From Anaerocolumna sp. AGMB13020 (GTDB lineage Bacteria; Bacillota; Clostridia; Lachnospirales; Lachnospiraceae), in assembly GCF_033100115.1 (NCBI RefSeq), contig NZ_CP136910.1, positions 3,620,001 through 3,684,000 on the forward strand: a DNA stretch of 64,000 nt, given 5' to 3'. Below, piece by piece: positions 17,529 to 26,021 of the stretch (position 1 is its first letter; each line of letters starts with the position of its first letter). The translations under genes and the position numbers were made by a program. Below the pieces are notes generated by a model, which made no database searches, had not been told where the DNA came from, and saw only the letters and a program-made list of their open reading frames with translations.

Positions 17529-18305
17529 GCACAATTATTATTGAAGTGAATAAAAATAATTTTAGTATATGAAGACAGTTGCTCTCAGAAAGCTCATTAA
17601 TGTAATAATTGTATATCTCCTGCTTATGGATAAGTAATATAACCTATGTAAGGATAGCTTTTATATAATATCCTGCAATAAAACAGGTACAACGGAAATA
17701 TATACGCTCATTTAACATGTTTTGTATAATTAAGTGTAGTATTTGCGTTTTATTAGCAATAATTTATGTAGATAAATATTTCTATTTACAATAATAGCAG
17801 AGGCTGCTAGTTTGGTAGTTTATCCTTAGTTGGCAGTATGTGTGGTGAGTAACTTAGACAGCTGACTTAATAATCGAAATGAAAAGGATGTTGTTAGTTT
17901 AGATAAGTAAATTTTATTTTAATTAATATTCAAGATGTACTCGTTAGTGTATAATGAATGCTACAAACTTTAATGATTTAATAAGTGTACAAGAGGCTTT
18001 TTATAGACAAACAGTAGGGGTGGTGTCTGTAAGTAATAATTAATATTAACTCGAAAGAAAGTTAGAAAAACCGGAAAATACAGACCTAAAATAGAAAAAT
18101 ACAGACCCCAAAATAGAAAAATACAGGCCACAAAATAGAAAAACCAAACCCCAAAATAGAAAAATCAGACCTCAAAACAGAAAAAACATACCCCACAATA
18201 GAAAGGTCAGACCTGAAATAACAGGAAAGAAGCCAGAGCAAAAGTAAAGTAACTTTCCGGCCCTTTATTTATGCGCATATTTAAACACACAGATAGGAGC
18301 CTGAC
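17529..18305. other. Long AT-rich intergenic region
   Basis: There are 777 bp without a credible gene. The right part holds a degenerate tandem repeat (18073-18220). The left 540 bp shows no structure I can name. Decayed coding sequence is possible, but I find no recognisable remnant. Confidence 0.5.
18073..18220 (+). repeat. Degenerate 20-22 bp tandem repeat
   Basis: Seven imperfect units follow one another, built on GAAAAATACAGACCCCAAAA with small changes in length and sequence. They end about 85 bp before the dehydrogenase start. The units differ enough to be old. All units have an A-rich half and a CAGACC-like core. Confidence 0.8.
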
Positions 18306-19289
18306 ATGAGAATTTACGTATATGATGTAGCAGAATTTGAAAGAGATATTTTCAAGGCAATTCAGAAAGAAACCACGGACGAAATTGCACTTACGAACAA
18401 ACACCTTACTTTGGAGACCTTGGAGGAGGCCAGAGGATTTGACGGAGTTTCTGTATTAGGATACAGTAATGTTTCCAGAAAAGTCCTTGTCAAAATGAAG
18501 GAGTATGGTATCAGGCATCTGTCGACCAGAACCATTGGTTATGATCATTTCGATATGACAGCAGTAAGGGAACTGGATATCCATGCTTACCACGCTTACT
18601 ACAATCCCAATAATGTGGCAGATTTTACAGTTATGATGATGCTCATAATGCTTAGAAAAGCTAAGATTTCCATTTGCCGTGCTCTGGTTAATGATTTTTC
18701 TCTGGATGGTATGATGGGGAAGGAGATGAGAAGCCTTACAGTAGGTGTTATCGGTACCGGTAAGATAGGCTCAACGGTGATAAGGAATCTCAGTGGATTT
18801 GGCTGTAAGATTCTTGCAAATGACAGTTACCGGAATCCGTCTATAGAAGGGCTGGCAGAATATGTGGAATTGGATAGGTTATATAAAGAAAGTGATATTA
18901 TTACACTGCATACCCCGCTTACAGATGAGAATTATCATATGATTAATGATGAAAGTATCTACAAGATGAAAAAGGGGGTAATCTTAATTAATACAGCCAG
19001 AGGGCAACTTATTGATACGGAGAGTCTGATTAAAGCGCTGGAGGAGGAGCAGGTAGGAGGAGCCGGAATTGATACATTGGAGGAGGAAACAGGCGTTATG
19101 CATGTGCATGTTGGTACAAGGATTGTAGATAACAGAGCCCTGTTGTATCTGAAACAATTTCCGAATGTTTTGTATACCCAGCATTATGCTTTTTATACAC
19201 AGGAGGCTATTGAATCCATGGTGAGATGTGGTATAACCTCTATACAAAGCGGTATTAGAGGTGAAGTTACTCCTTGTGAGATAAATTAA
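18306..19289 (+). CDS. VanH-like D-lactate/D-2-hydroxyacid dehydrogenase
   Basis: The product is 327 aa, with AGGAG before the ATG. It has the layout of the D-isomer 2-hydroxyacid dehydrogenases: a split catalytic domain, the NAD-binding GTGKIGS motif near 150-156, Arg near 232 (INTARGQLID), an acidic EEETG stretch and His near 292 (YTQHYAFYT), forming the Arg-Glu-His set. STRTIGYDH followed by NNVADFTVMMML resembles D-lactate dehydrogenases and VanH. It most likely reduces pyruvate to D-lactate with NADH in fermentation. No D-Ala-D-Lac ligase or VanX is next to it, so a resistance role is not supported. Confidence 0.8.
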   Translation: MRIYVYDVAEFERDIFKAIQKETTDEIALTNKHLTLETLEEARGFDGVSVLGYSNVSRKVLVKMKEYGIRHLSTRTIGYDHFDMTAVRELDIHAYHAYYNPNNVADFTVMMMLIMLRKAKISICRALVNDFSLDGMMGKEMRSLTVGVIGTGKIGSTVIRNLSGFGCKILANDSYRNPSIEGLAEYVELDRLYKESDIITLHTPLTDENYHMINDESIYKMKKGVILINTARGQLIDTESLIKALEEEQVGGAGIDTLEEETGVMHVHVGTRIVDNRALLYLKQFPNVLYTQHYAFYTQEAIESMVRCGITSIQSGIRGEVTPCEIN

Positions 19290-19411
19290 TATTTATCACG
19301 AAATACCTTCTTATTAAAAAAAGCTAGAATCGTAATAAACAACTTTGAGATTGTGTGTAGGAATTAAGAGTCGCTGTATAGAGGTATCTAATCAGGTATT
19401 TAATCAGGATA

Positions 19412-20134
19412 TTACAGCTTTGCAGCCTGCCAGTTAATATCCGCTTTTTTTGCCTGTGAGCGAAGATCCTTTACCTGCAGGGTATAGTGCCTGGTATCTT
19501 TGATAAAATTTGTTCCGCATTGCCTGAACTCGAAGGATACATTCCTTCTCTGGCATTGCTCTCTGATGGAAAGCACCCAGGAATAATCCAGTGGTCTTGC
19601 ATATTTATCTGATTCTCCTCCGACTACAACCAGTTCAATATTTTCCAAGTAACTCTCCAGGTTGATTTCCTCTAATAAAGGCTGACAGATTATGAGTTTA
19701 TGTTTAATTGGTAAGTGTTGAAAGACAGCAAGGCGTTTATCAGCATTTGCTTGATTTTCAACGGTACATCCAACTATAACGTTGTCATAACCTGCAGACC
19801 AATCTGATGGAATACATTCCATAAACCGGTTAATACGCTTGGTAAGAAAGAGAAAGGTAAGGTCGTTACGTTCTTTTATCATTTGCCAGCACTCCGATCT
19901 CCATTGGTCTGCATCCTCTACAAGAAAATCTGTAGAGAAACCAAGGTTTACAAATTGACCGGACTTCATTTTGTATTCACCTTTTTTGGTTCTTGCTGTT
20001 GGGGCGTAAAAGGTTTCAGTTTGAATAATATTCTCTGTATTAACGTTTCTTTTTGCATCACCTTTATGGATATAGCAGTGCTTGCAGCCTTCACTATATC
20101 GATGGCAACCATGCCATGGATTCCATACAGCCAT
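19412..20134 (-). CDS. DUF5131 (phage Gp37/Gp68-like) protein
   Basis: The product is 240 aa, with AGGAG 7 nt before the ATG on the minus strand. The N-terminal WNPWHGCHRYSEGCKHCY contains the CxxxxxxCxxC cluster typical of DUF5131 proteins, which look like reduced radical-SAM enzymes. Later conserved blocks are FLTKRINRF, VIVGCTVENQ, VVVGGES and a final FEFRQCGT. The reaction is unknown. Family members are found in phages and in bacterial chromosomes. A 9-bp tandem repeat lies upstream of the start. Confidence 0.8.
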   Translation of the reverse strand: MAVWNPWHGCHRYSEGCKHCYIHKGDAKRNVNTENIIQTETFYAPTARTKKGEYKMKSGQFVNLGFSTDFLVEDADQWRSECWQMIKERNDLTFLFLTKRINRFMECIPSDWSAGYDNVIVGCTVENQANADKRLAVFQHLPIKHKLIICQPLLEEINLESYLENIELVVVGGESDKYARPLDYSWVLSIREQCQRRNVSFEFRQCGTNFIKDTRHYTLQVKDLRSQAKKADINWQAAKL

Positions 20135-20504
20135 AATATCTCCTGTCCCTTTCTTGGGTTAAACATATTTTGAATACCTGGATTGTAAAATTCTGATTTG
20201 TGAGGATGATCCCTTATAAGTAGTTTTTGTTGAATAATAGTAAAAGCACTAAAAGTAATAAAAGCACTAAAAGTAATAAAAGCACTAAAAGCACTAAAAG
20301 CACTAAAAGCACTAAAAGCACTAAAAGCACTAAAAGCACTAAAAGCACTATAAGTATTAAAAGCATTAAAAGTAATAAAGGCATTTAATGAAGTAATAGT
20401 GTTAAATAATGTATTTGTATTAAATAGTAATAGTATTAAAGGTAAAAGTAGAAATTGTGTAATAACGAGATTTTAAGCCAAGAGAACTAATATATAAAGA
20501 AGTA
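20135..20504. other. Intergenic region dominated by short repeats
   Basis: This 370-bp gap lies between the DUF5131 start and the end of the HIT-like gene. Most of it is the 9-bp array at 20240-20390 and its decayed flanks. No gene is seen. Confidence 0.6.
20240..20390. repeat. 9-bp tandem repeat array
   Basis: The pure part (about 20277-20350) is ACTAAAAGC repeated about eight times. To its left the repeat alternates with AGTAATAAA in 18-bp units, and to the right it decays to related words until about 20390. It lies upstream of the DUF5131 gene, where copy-number change could alter the leader or promoter spacing. Confidence 0.85.
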
Positions 20505-20972
20505 TTACCGGTAATTTTCCTTCATTAATTCAGTCAGTTTTCTATTTAGGTGCTCCTTTAATTTACCGCATTTCTCTACGGAGAATTGATACTTATCAAG
20601 ACTCCAGTATTCTTTCGGGTAATCCCAGATAGGATGCTTCTTAGCTTCGCCTTCCCACTCATAACGGGGAGAGATGTGAGCGTGGAGATAATTATCGGTG
20701 TTCCCCAATATATCATAATTAATACGAATTACCGGGCTGCATACGTCAATTAAGGCATCACCGATTAAGCTCATATCAAGAAGAAAGGCCTCTCTCTGTG
20801 GGAGATTTAAGGCGTTCAGGCTGAATGCCTTAGGATATGAGAGCAAGATGCAGTAACCCGGCAGGAACTGGGGATCGGCCAGTACCACAAAGCCACTTTT
20901 CATCCTTGTTATCACGGTGGGGTTTTCACCCTTTAATGCAGATGCTATACGGTCTGTTTTCCATTCTTCCAT
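20505..20972 (-). CDS. HIT-like nucleotide hydrolase family protein
   Basis: ATG at 20972 (minus strand) is chosen because AAGGTGAGG lies just upstream. A 28-codon extension from 21056 has no ribosome site. The product is 155 aa. The HIT-type region reads DNYLHAHISPRYEW; it keeps the first two His of HxHxH, but Ser replaces the third. Family members hydrolyse or transfer nucleoside phosphates such as Ap4A. The changed residue leaves activity open, although relatives with LHAHIxPRY are common. There is no operon partner. Confidence 0.65.
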   Translation of the reverse strand: MEEWKTDRIASALKGENPTVITRMKSGFVVLADPQFLPGYCILLSYPKAFSLNALNLPQREAFLLDMSLIGDALIDVCSPVIRINYDILGNTDNYLHAHISPRYEWEGEAKKHPIWDYPKEYWSLDKYQFSVEKCGKLKEHLNRKLTELMKENYR

Positions 20973-21424
20973 AATATCCTCACCTTCTTTTATCGGGAAT
21001 ACATCTATACAGCTATGCTTTCCACGAATTCTGTGATGCAAAATAATAGATACCATCTTATCATCGCATTACAGGAAGAAAAAGTCAAAGGTTTGTTCGT
21101 GCAGTGCATAATAATTATTGGATTGTCTTTTGTACTTATCTTAAACATTGTGATATCTTTGAAGAAGTCATCAAACTGATTCACCATGGTACTCATCCCT
21201 TCGCCGGTTACTGTTCTAATTTCTAATGTTAGCAAAAGAGAGCAATTGGACTGCTGTAAAGATTATGTGAGTTTATCTGTGAGATAAAAGTAAATTATGT
21301 ATATTGAGCTTAAGATTTTATTGGAAAATTAAACTTTTCTGAAAATTCACAATTTTTTCACAATTACAGGAAATACTAAGTTAGAAGATTAGTGTTTTGT
21401 TGTTCAGAAAAGTGAGGAAGCTGA
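20973..21424. other. Intergenic region between divergent genes
   Basis: These 452 bp lie between the HIT-like gene (leftward) and the secreted protein (rightward). A short minus-strand frame near 21005-21235 was judged not convincing. No repeat or RNA was recognised. Confidence 0.45.
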
Positions 21425-21814
21425 ATGAATAAAATGAAGTTATGCGGTCTTGCTCTGGCCGGTTTTATCGGCTTAACCGGATTAGGAACGATAACAGTAA
21501 ACGCAGCGGATACAAATACTGAATCGGCAACACTGTCAGAGGTAAAACATGATAAGGACAGCAAAGAAGCTGCTTTTGATGAGAAAATACAAAAAGCAGA
21601 AAATGCCTGGAAATCCCTTACCAAGGAACAGAAAGAAGATATCTATGCACTATTAGAAGCGGAGATGGAAGACGAAGCCAAATTATTAGATAAAATGGTT
21701 GAGTATAAAGTTCTTGATAAATCGGATTCCGACAGATTTAAAGCTTTTAAAACTCAGAAGCTTAAGAAATTAAGAGAGAATGGAGAATTCCCTTTAATGA
21801 AGAGAAAGAAATAA
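21425..21814 (+). CDS. Secreted DUF2680-like small protein
   Basis: The product is 129 aa. Residues 1-27 are a signal peptide: positive start MNKMKLCG, a hydrophobic core and a VNAA cleavage region. The mature part is charged and helical (WKSLTKEQKEDIYALLEAEM) and ends KKLRENGEFP. This recalls DUF2680 proteins, which have a paired-helix unit ending in a similar MKENGxxP motif. The function of that family is not known. A GAGG ribosome site precedes the ATG, and a 14-bp-stem terminator follows, so the gene forms its own transcript. Confidence 0.65.
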   Translation: MNKMKLCGLALAGFIGLTGLGTITVNAADTNTESATLSEVKHDKDSKEAAFDEKIQKAENAWKSLTKEQKEDIYALLEAEMEDEAKLLDKMVEYKVLDKSDSDRFKAFKTQKLKKLRENGEFPLMKRKK

Positions 21815-21874
21815 GAGCAGTAATATTTGCTTGCAGCAGTTGACAACGATTGTGACAGCAGAGCACTAAACTTC

Positions 21875-21923
21875 AAAAGCTTCAGAGTTTATCAGATTGA
21901 TAATTACTCTGAAGCTTTTATAT
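21875..21923 (+). terminator. Intrinsic terminator
   Basis: AAAAGCTTCAGAGT (21875-21888) pairs perfectly with ACTCTGAAGCTTTT (21906-21919). The loop is 17 nt and a short T-rich tail follows. It ends the secreted-protein transcript. Confidence 0.8.
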
Positions 21924-21959
21924 AGGATTAGTGCAGAGGGGGAGATTTAACAGGTTGAC

Positions 21960-22174
21960 GGTGAATTGTACAAAACAGAAAGAATTCATGCTTCCATTCC
22001 AAGGTATAAGAAGTCCTAATTCTCGGAAGGTTTTGTGCTAGCCATACTGTAAAACAGATAACTCGCTTCGCTCAAACAATCTGTTTTACAGTATAGCACA
22101 AAACCTTCAGAGAAAAAGGACTTCTATTACCTTTCCATAGGCGCATTCATTCTTTCTGTTTTGTACAATTCACC
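21960..22174. repeat. 215-bp palindromic dispersed element, copy 1
   Basis: The element folds on itself over nearly its whole length. The outer 26-bp arms (21960-21985 and 22149-22174) are perfect inverted repeats starting GGTGAATTGTAC. Inside are further paired blocks (AGAAGTCCT, GGTTTTGTGCT, ATACTGTAAAACAGA with their complements) around an unpaired centre ACTCGCTTCGCTCAAAC. A second copy lies at 31364-31577. There is no transposase gene, so it resembles a MITE or a mobile hairpin family. The paired boundaries may extend about 15 bp further. Confidence 0.85.
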
Positions 22175-22241
22175 TGAAATCGTATCAGATAAAGAATTTT
22201 TATTTTTCACTTGATTTATACTATGAGAAAATATAGACTTA

Positions 22242-22548
22242 TGTAACTGTAACTGTAACTGTAACTGTAACTGTAACTGTAACTGTAACTGTAACTGTAA
22301 CTGTAACTGTAACTGTAACTGTAACTGTAACTGTAACTGTAACTGTAACTGTAACTGTAACTGTAACTGTAACTGTAACTGTAACTGTAACTGTAACTGT
22401 AACTGTAACTGTAACTGTAACTGTAACTGTAACTGTAACTGTAACTGTAACTGTAACTGTAACTGTAACTGTAACTGTAACTGTAACTGTAACTGTAACT
22501 GTAACTATAATTATAACTGCAACTATAACCGTAACTTTAGCTATAACT
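22242..22548. repeat. Hexanucleotide array (TGTAAC), about 44 copies
   Basis: TGTAAC is repeated without a break from 22242 to about 22506, followed by about 40 bp of decayed copies (ATAACT, GCAACT). It lies in the convergent space just past the end of the deoR gene. The uniformity suggests recent expansion by slippage. Confidence 0.95.
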
Positions 22549-22619
22549 AAAGTTAAAAAAAGCTTAAAGAGATGGCACCCTAAATGGTGCAGATGAAATT
22601 CCGGCGTTAATATTTAGTG

Positions 22620-23645
22620 TTAAACAGGAACAGTATAAAGCTTAATCGGATAAGAATTTATTAATTCTCTCCACTCATCAGATATATCATTATCGGTAAT
22701 AATAACATCAAAATCAGTTAGATCACCAAAATAAGCAGGCTTGACCTGATTAAATTTGCTGGAGTCAAATAGAAGAATTTTCTCAACGGAGGAATCCATG
22801 ATAGCTTTTTTGGTAGCAACCTCATAATCAAAGACACAGGTTACACCAAGTCCTGCATGAATCCCGGCTGCAGATATAAAAGCTTTTGTAAACCTCATAC
22901 TCTTTATCAGTTCAACTCCCTGAGGGCTTTCCACCATCTGTGTGGTAGGATGATATTTTCCGCCGGAAAATATCAGGGTCAGCTTCTCTTTTAACCTTAA
23001 GGAGTTAAGGATATTTGCATTATAACAAAGAATCGTAGCTTCTAAATCATCCGGTATGTTTTCTGCCAGCATTTCTGTGGTTGAGCCGGTGTCTATTACG
23101 ATTATGTCCCCATCATTAATATAAGAAGCAGCAAAGGCACCTATACTTTTCTTTTCTGTGTCCTGTGTGTTTTTGGCATGATTTAATTCATAAAGAGGAT
23201 TGGTCTCTTTTTGAAAAGCATTATCCCTCTCAAAATTATTATCTTTATGAAAAGCTTTATCATTTTGAAGAGTAATGTCTCTCGGAAGGGATACGTCCTT
23301 TAGAAGTGCGGCTTCTCTCCAAGAAGCGAAGCCTTTTCCGGTAGCAGGCTCCTTTTGAAGTGTGGTTCTCTTTTGGAATGTAATTTCTTTGGAAGCGATA
23401 TCCTTTAGAGAAGTAATTTTATCTTCATCTTCTTTCTTATTTTCAGAACTGCTGTCATAAGAAGGATTGTAGATGGCTGCGCCATAGACATTGTTAACGA
23501 TGGAATTCTGCTCCAATACAGCAAGATCTCTGCGTATTGTCATCTCTGATACGTCTAAAAGGGTTGCAAGCTCTTTAACGGTAGCTCCATTTTTGGTCTT
23601 GATTATATCAATAAGCCGGCTGAGCCGGTCCGTCTTCTTGCTCAT
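22620..23645 (-). CDS. DeoR-family regulator with repeat-rich insertion
   Basis: ATG 23645 (minus strand) follows AGGGGAG by 5 nt; an in-frame ATG 24 bp earlier has no such site. The product is 341 aa. Residues 1-55 are a DeoR HTH (VKELATLLDVSEMTIRRDLAVLE), and the C-terminal half is the sugar-phosphate-sensing DeoRC domain (VIDTGSTTEMLAENI, LIFSGGKYHPTTQ, FISAAGIHAGLGV). Between them lies an unusual insertion of about 95 residues made of decayed 8-residue units such as FQKETNPL and FERDNAFQ. Usual members are near 250 aa. It is divergent from deoC and most likely represses the nucleoside locus until deoxyribose-5-phosphate is present. Confidence 0.85.
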   Translation of the reverse strand: MSKKTDRLSRLIDIIKTKNGATVKELATLLDVSEMTIRRDLAVLEQNSIVNNVYGAAIYNPSYDSSSENKKEDEDKITSLKDIASKEITFQKRTTLQKEPATGKGFASWREAALLKDVSLPRDITLQNDKAFHKDNNFERDNAFQKETNPLYELNHAKNTQDTEKKSIGAFAASYINDGDIIVIDTGSTTEMLAENIPDDLEATILCYNANILNSLRLKEKLTLIFSGGKYHPTTQMVESPQGVELIKSMRFTKAFISAAGIHAGLGVTCVFDYEVATKKAIMDSSVEKILLFDSSKFNQVKPAYFGDLTDFDVIITDNDISDEWRELINSYPIKLYTVPV

Positions 23646-24315
23646 AGTTACTCCCCTTTGACTTTTCATAATTTATGTTAGTATTATAACATTTTGTGGA
23701 TATATATTCAATACTATTCTTAATACCTTAAGTTTTGCTCTAAGTATCACAATTTCTGCTATAAAATGTGAGAAGTATCACAAAATTTTGTTGACCAGTG
23801 CAGGGAAAAGTGATAGTATAGAGGTAAGGAAACAGATAGTATATACGGAGCAAAGCACCCTCACTTACAAAAGAAAATAGTGGTAATGCTGTATATGAGC
23901 AACTGTTTCATATTCTGCTGCTTATCTTTCTGGTACATACTCTTATTTTAACTGCATGACATTACTAATCTATGTTTTAAATTTGTAAAAAACCATATAC
24001 TAACCGTAATTTCTTTCGGCGTCATGGTTTTATATTTATGCATAAAATGCAGTTATTTGCAGAAATACGAAGTAAGAACTCTTTAGGGTGTGTTAAAGAA
24101 CTGCTGAATGAAGTTTGTTCTGCATATTACCGTTAAAAGAAGTAAATTCTAAAAGCAGCAGTTTAGCAGAGATATACTTTTCTTATCAATAAGAAATGCT
24201 GTAGCTATCAATGAGAAAGGCTAGGCGTGTAGTTTCCTGGTACTGCATCAGTGAAGTTTATGATTAGTAGTACCAATCACCAAAAATTCAAGGAAGGTTT
24301 GGGAAAGAGGCTGTT
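23646..24315 (+). other. Divergent deoR-deoC control region with long leader
   Basis: The region holds paired operator-like repeats and a promoter near 23742-23819, then about 490 nt of untranslated leader before deoC. Two leader structures are visible. One is a nested hairpin from 23829 to 23909 (GAAACAG/CTGTTTC outside, ATATAC/GTATAT, AGCA/TGCT and CACT/AGTG inside) starting almost at the predicted transcript start. The other is an 8-bp stem AAAACCAT/ATGGTTTT (23989-24031), with a short T run, that might attenuate. I do not recognise a known riboswitch. Confidence 0.5.
23742..23819 (+). promoter_or_regulatory. deo promoter with two operator-like direct repeats
   Basis: AAGTATCACAA occurs at 23742-23752 and again at 23773-23783, 31 bp apart, about three helical turns on one face. 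A TTGACC (23791-23796) -35 follows, then a 17-bp spacer and TAGTAT (23814-23819). The placement suits control by the divergent DeoR protein. Confidence 0.6.
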
Positions 24316-24981
24316 ATGAATGAATTAGAAATGCTGCGTTATGTTGACCATACCCAATTAAAAGCGGTGGCAACCTGGGAAGATATAAAAGTATTATGCG
24401 ATGAAGCGTTAGAGTATGGCACAGCATCTGTATGTGTTCCACCCAGCTATATCGGGCGTATCAAAGCAGAATACGGTGACAAGATCAATATTTGTACAGT
24501 TATTGGATTTCCGTTAGGGTACAGCACGGCAGAGACCAAAGCCTTTGAGTGCAGACAGGCACTGGAAGACGGAGCTGCTGAGATTGATATGGTTATCAAT
24601 ATTACAGATGTTAAAAACGGTGCATACAAAAAAGTGGAAGAAGAAATCGCTCTGCTTAAGCAGATAACCGGAGATAAAATCCTTAAGGTTATCATTGAAA
24701 CCTGCTATTTGACCAAAGAGGAAAAGATTGCAATGTGCCATGCAGTTACCAATGCGGGAGCTGATTTTATCAAGACTTCCACAGGTTTTGGTACCGGTGG
24801 AGCTACAATGGAAGATGTAACTCTTTTCAAAGAGCATATCGGACCCGATGTGAAGATAAAAGCTGCCGGCGGAGTAAAAAATTTGGACGATTTGAAAGCT
24901 TTTATTGAGGCTGGATGTGCAAGAATCGGAACAAGCTCTGCAGTAAACTTTGTAAAAGGTTTAAAGACAGAAGGCTATTAA
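24316..24981 (+). CDS. deoC: Deoxyribose-phosphate aldolase
   Basis: This 221-residue class I aldolase cleaves 2-deoxyribose-5-phosphate to glyceraldehyde-3-phosphate and acetaldehyde. The Schiff-base Lys153 is in DFIKTSTGF, Asp91 in EIDMVINI is the proton-relay Asp, and a second active-site Lys lies in VKIKAAGGV (180-182). Phosphate-binding GGV and GTSS loops are present. Length is typical. A weak AGAGG ribosome site precedes the ATG. It is the first gene of the nucleoside locus, transcribed away from deoR after a long leader, and is followed 205 bp later by deoD. Confidence 0.95.
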   Translation: MNELEMLRYVDHTQLKAVATWEDIKVLCDEALEYGTASVCVPPSYIGRIKAEYGDKINICTVIGFPLGYSTAETKAFECRQALEDGAAEIDMVINITDVKNGAYKKVEEEIALLKQITGDKILKVIIETCYLTKEEKIAMCHAVTNAGADFIKTSTGFGTGGATMEDVTLFKEHIGPDVKIKAAGGVKNLDDLKAFIEAGCARIGTSSAVNFVKGLKTEGY

Positions 24982-25186
24982 TTTATTGAAATAATTGTTA
25001 TATATTGGAATGCGCAATGATTGAATTGTATTAAACTTAATTTAATTAACTGTTTGGTGATTTTTTTAAAAGATAATTAAGTTGTAACAGCTATATTCAT
25101 TCATAAACGCAGTATCGCTTGGTTCGAATGTTTCCAATAGACAGATTGTGTACAATGATTTAAAATATGCAAAGAGGAGGAACACT

Positions 25187-25891
25187 ATGAGTACACCTAC
25201 ACCGCATATTGCGGCAGGGAAGGGCGATTTCGCGAAAACCGTATTGATGCCCGGAGATCCCTTAAGAGCTAAATTTGTAGCTGACAATTACCTTGAAAAT
25301 GCTGTATTGGTAAATCCTGTTAGAGGAGTGAACGGATATACCGGAACCTATAAGGGCAAGAAGGTATCCGTTATGGCAAGCGGAATGGGAATGCCCTCCA
25401 TTGGTATATATTCCTATGAACTGTATCATTTTTATGATGTGGACAACATTATCCGTATTGGAACTGCCGGTTCCATGCATAAGGATTTAAAGATCAGAGA
25501 TATAGCCTTTGCTATGGGTGCCTGCACCAATTCAGATTTCGCCAGCCAGTTTGAACTGCCCGGCACTTTTGCACCAATCGCATCCTATGACCTATTATCC
25601 AAAGCGATCAAAGTGACAGAAGAGATGGGAATTCACTATATGGCGGGTAATTTCTTATCCTCAGATACTTTTTATGATGATTCCCAGGGTACCATGAAAT
25701 GGGCCAAAATGGGAGTTCTCTGCGTGGAGATGGAAGCAGCAGCTCTTTATATGAACGCTGCAAGAGCCGGCAAGAATGCACTTGCTATCTGTACCATTTC
25801 CGATTCTATCGTTACAGGAGAAGCAACAACGGCAGAAGAACGCCAGGAAAGCTTCCACGACATGATGAAGATTGCGCTGGAAATTGCGTAA
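25187..25891 (+). CDS. deoD: DeoD-type purine nucleoside phosphorylase
   Basis: ATG 25187 follows GAGGAGG; the longer frame from 25148 would add 13 residues without a ribosome site. The product is 234 aa, matching bacterial hexameric DeoD enzymes. Typical blocks are MPGDPLRAKFVADNYL (phosphate-binding Arg), IIRIGTAGSM, the ribose/base-binding VEMEAAALY and catalytic SDSIVTGE. It phosphorolyses purine (deoxy)nucleosides to free base and (deoxy)ribose-1-phosphate. With deoC and the adjacent importer it forms a purine deoxynucleoside salvage path. The mutase (DeoB) that would link the two steps is not in this window. Confidence 0.95.
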   Translation: MSTPTPHIAAGKGDFAKTVLMPGDPLRAKFVADNYLENAVLVNPVRGVNGYTGTYKGKKVSVMASGMGMPSIGIYSYELYHFYDVDNIIRIGTAGSMHKDLKIRDIAFAMGACTNSDFASQFELPGTFAPIASYDLLSKAIKVTEEMGIHYMAGNFLSSDTFYDDSQGTMKWAKMGVLCVEMEAAALYMNAARAGKNALAICTISDSIVTGEATTAEERQESFHDMMKIALEIA

Positions 25892-26021
25892 GCACATCAT
25901 AAGAGCAGAATCGCAGTTGTATTAAAACTACGGTTTGGAGTCAATGTCTGTAAAGCGGCTGCCAAGTGTGGCTGATTTAAGAAAAGTTTTCAAAAACATA
26001 TTTTTAGGGAGGAATGAAAAA

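Larger units (their letters stand above)
21815..22619. other. Convergent intergenic region packed with repeats
   Basis: The 805 bp between the secreted-protein gene and deoR hold, in order, a terminator, a 215-bp palindromic element and a 44-copy hexanucleotide array. No gene was found. Confidence 0.8.

Noticed and set aside
18306..19289. Vancomycin-resistance gene cluster
   Set aside because: Only a dehydrogenase is present, with no D-Ala-D-Lac ligase, VanX or VanRS genes.
21005..21235. Minus-strand open frame of 76 codons overlapping the HIT-like gene start region
   Set aside because: No well-placed ribosome site for the longer start, no family resemblance, and a C-terminus that looks like random read-through. 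A short real peptide cannot be excluded.
22242..22506. Possible CRISPR-like array
   Set aside because: The units are 6 bp and contiguous, with no unique spacers and no cas genes in the window; it is a simple sequence repeat.
23825..24315. Purine or 2'-deoxyguanosine riboswitch in the deoC leader
   Set aside because: I could not find the three-way junction core sequence of the purine family; the visible hairpins do not fit it.
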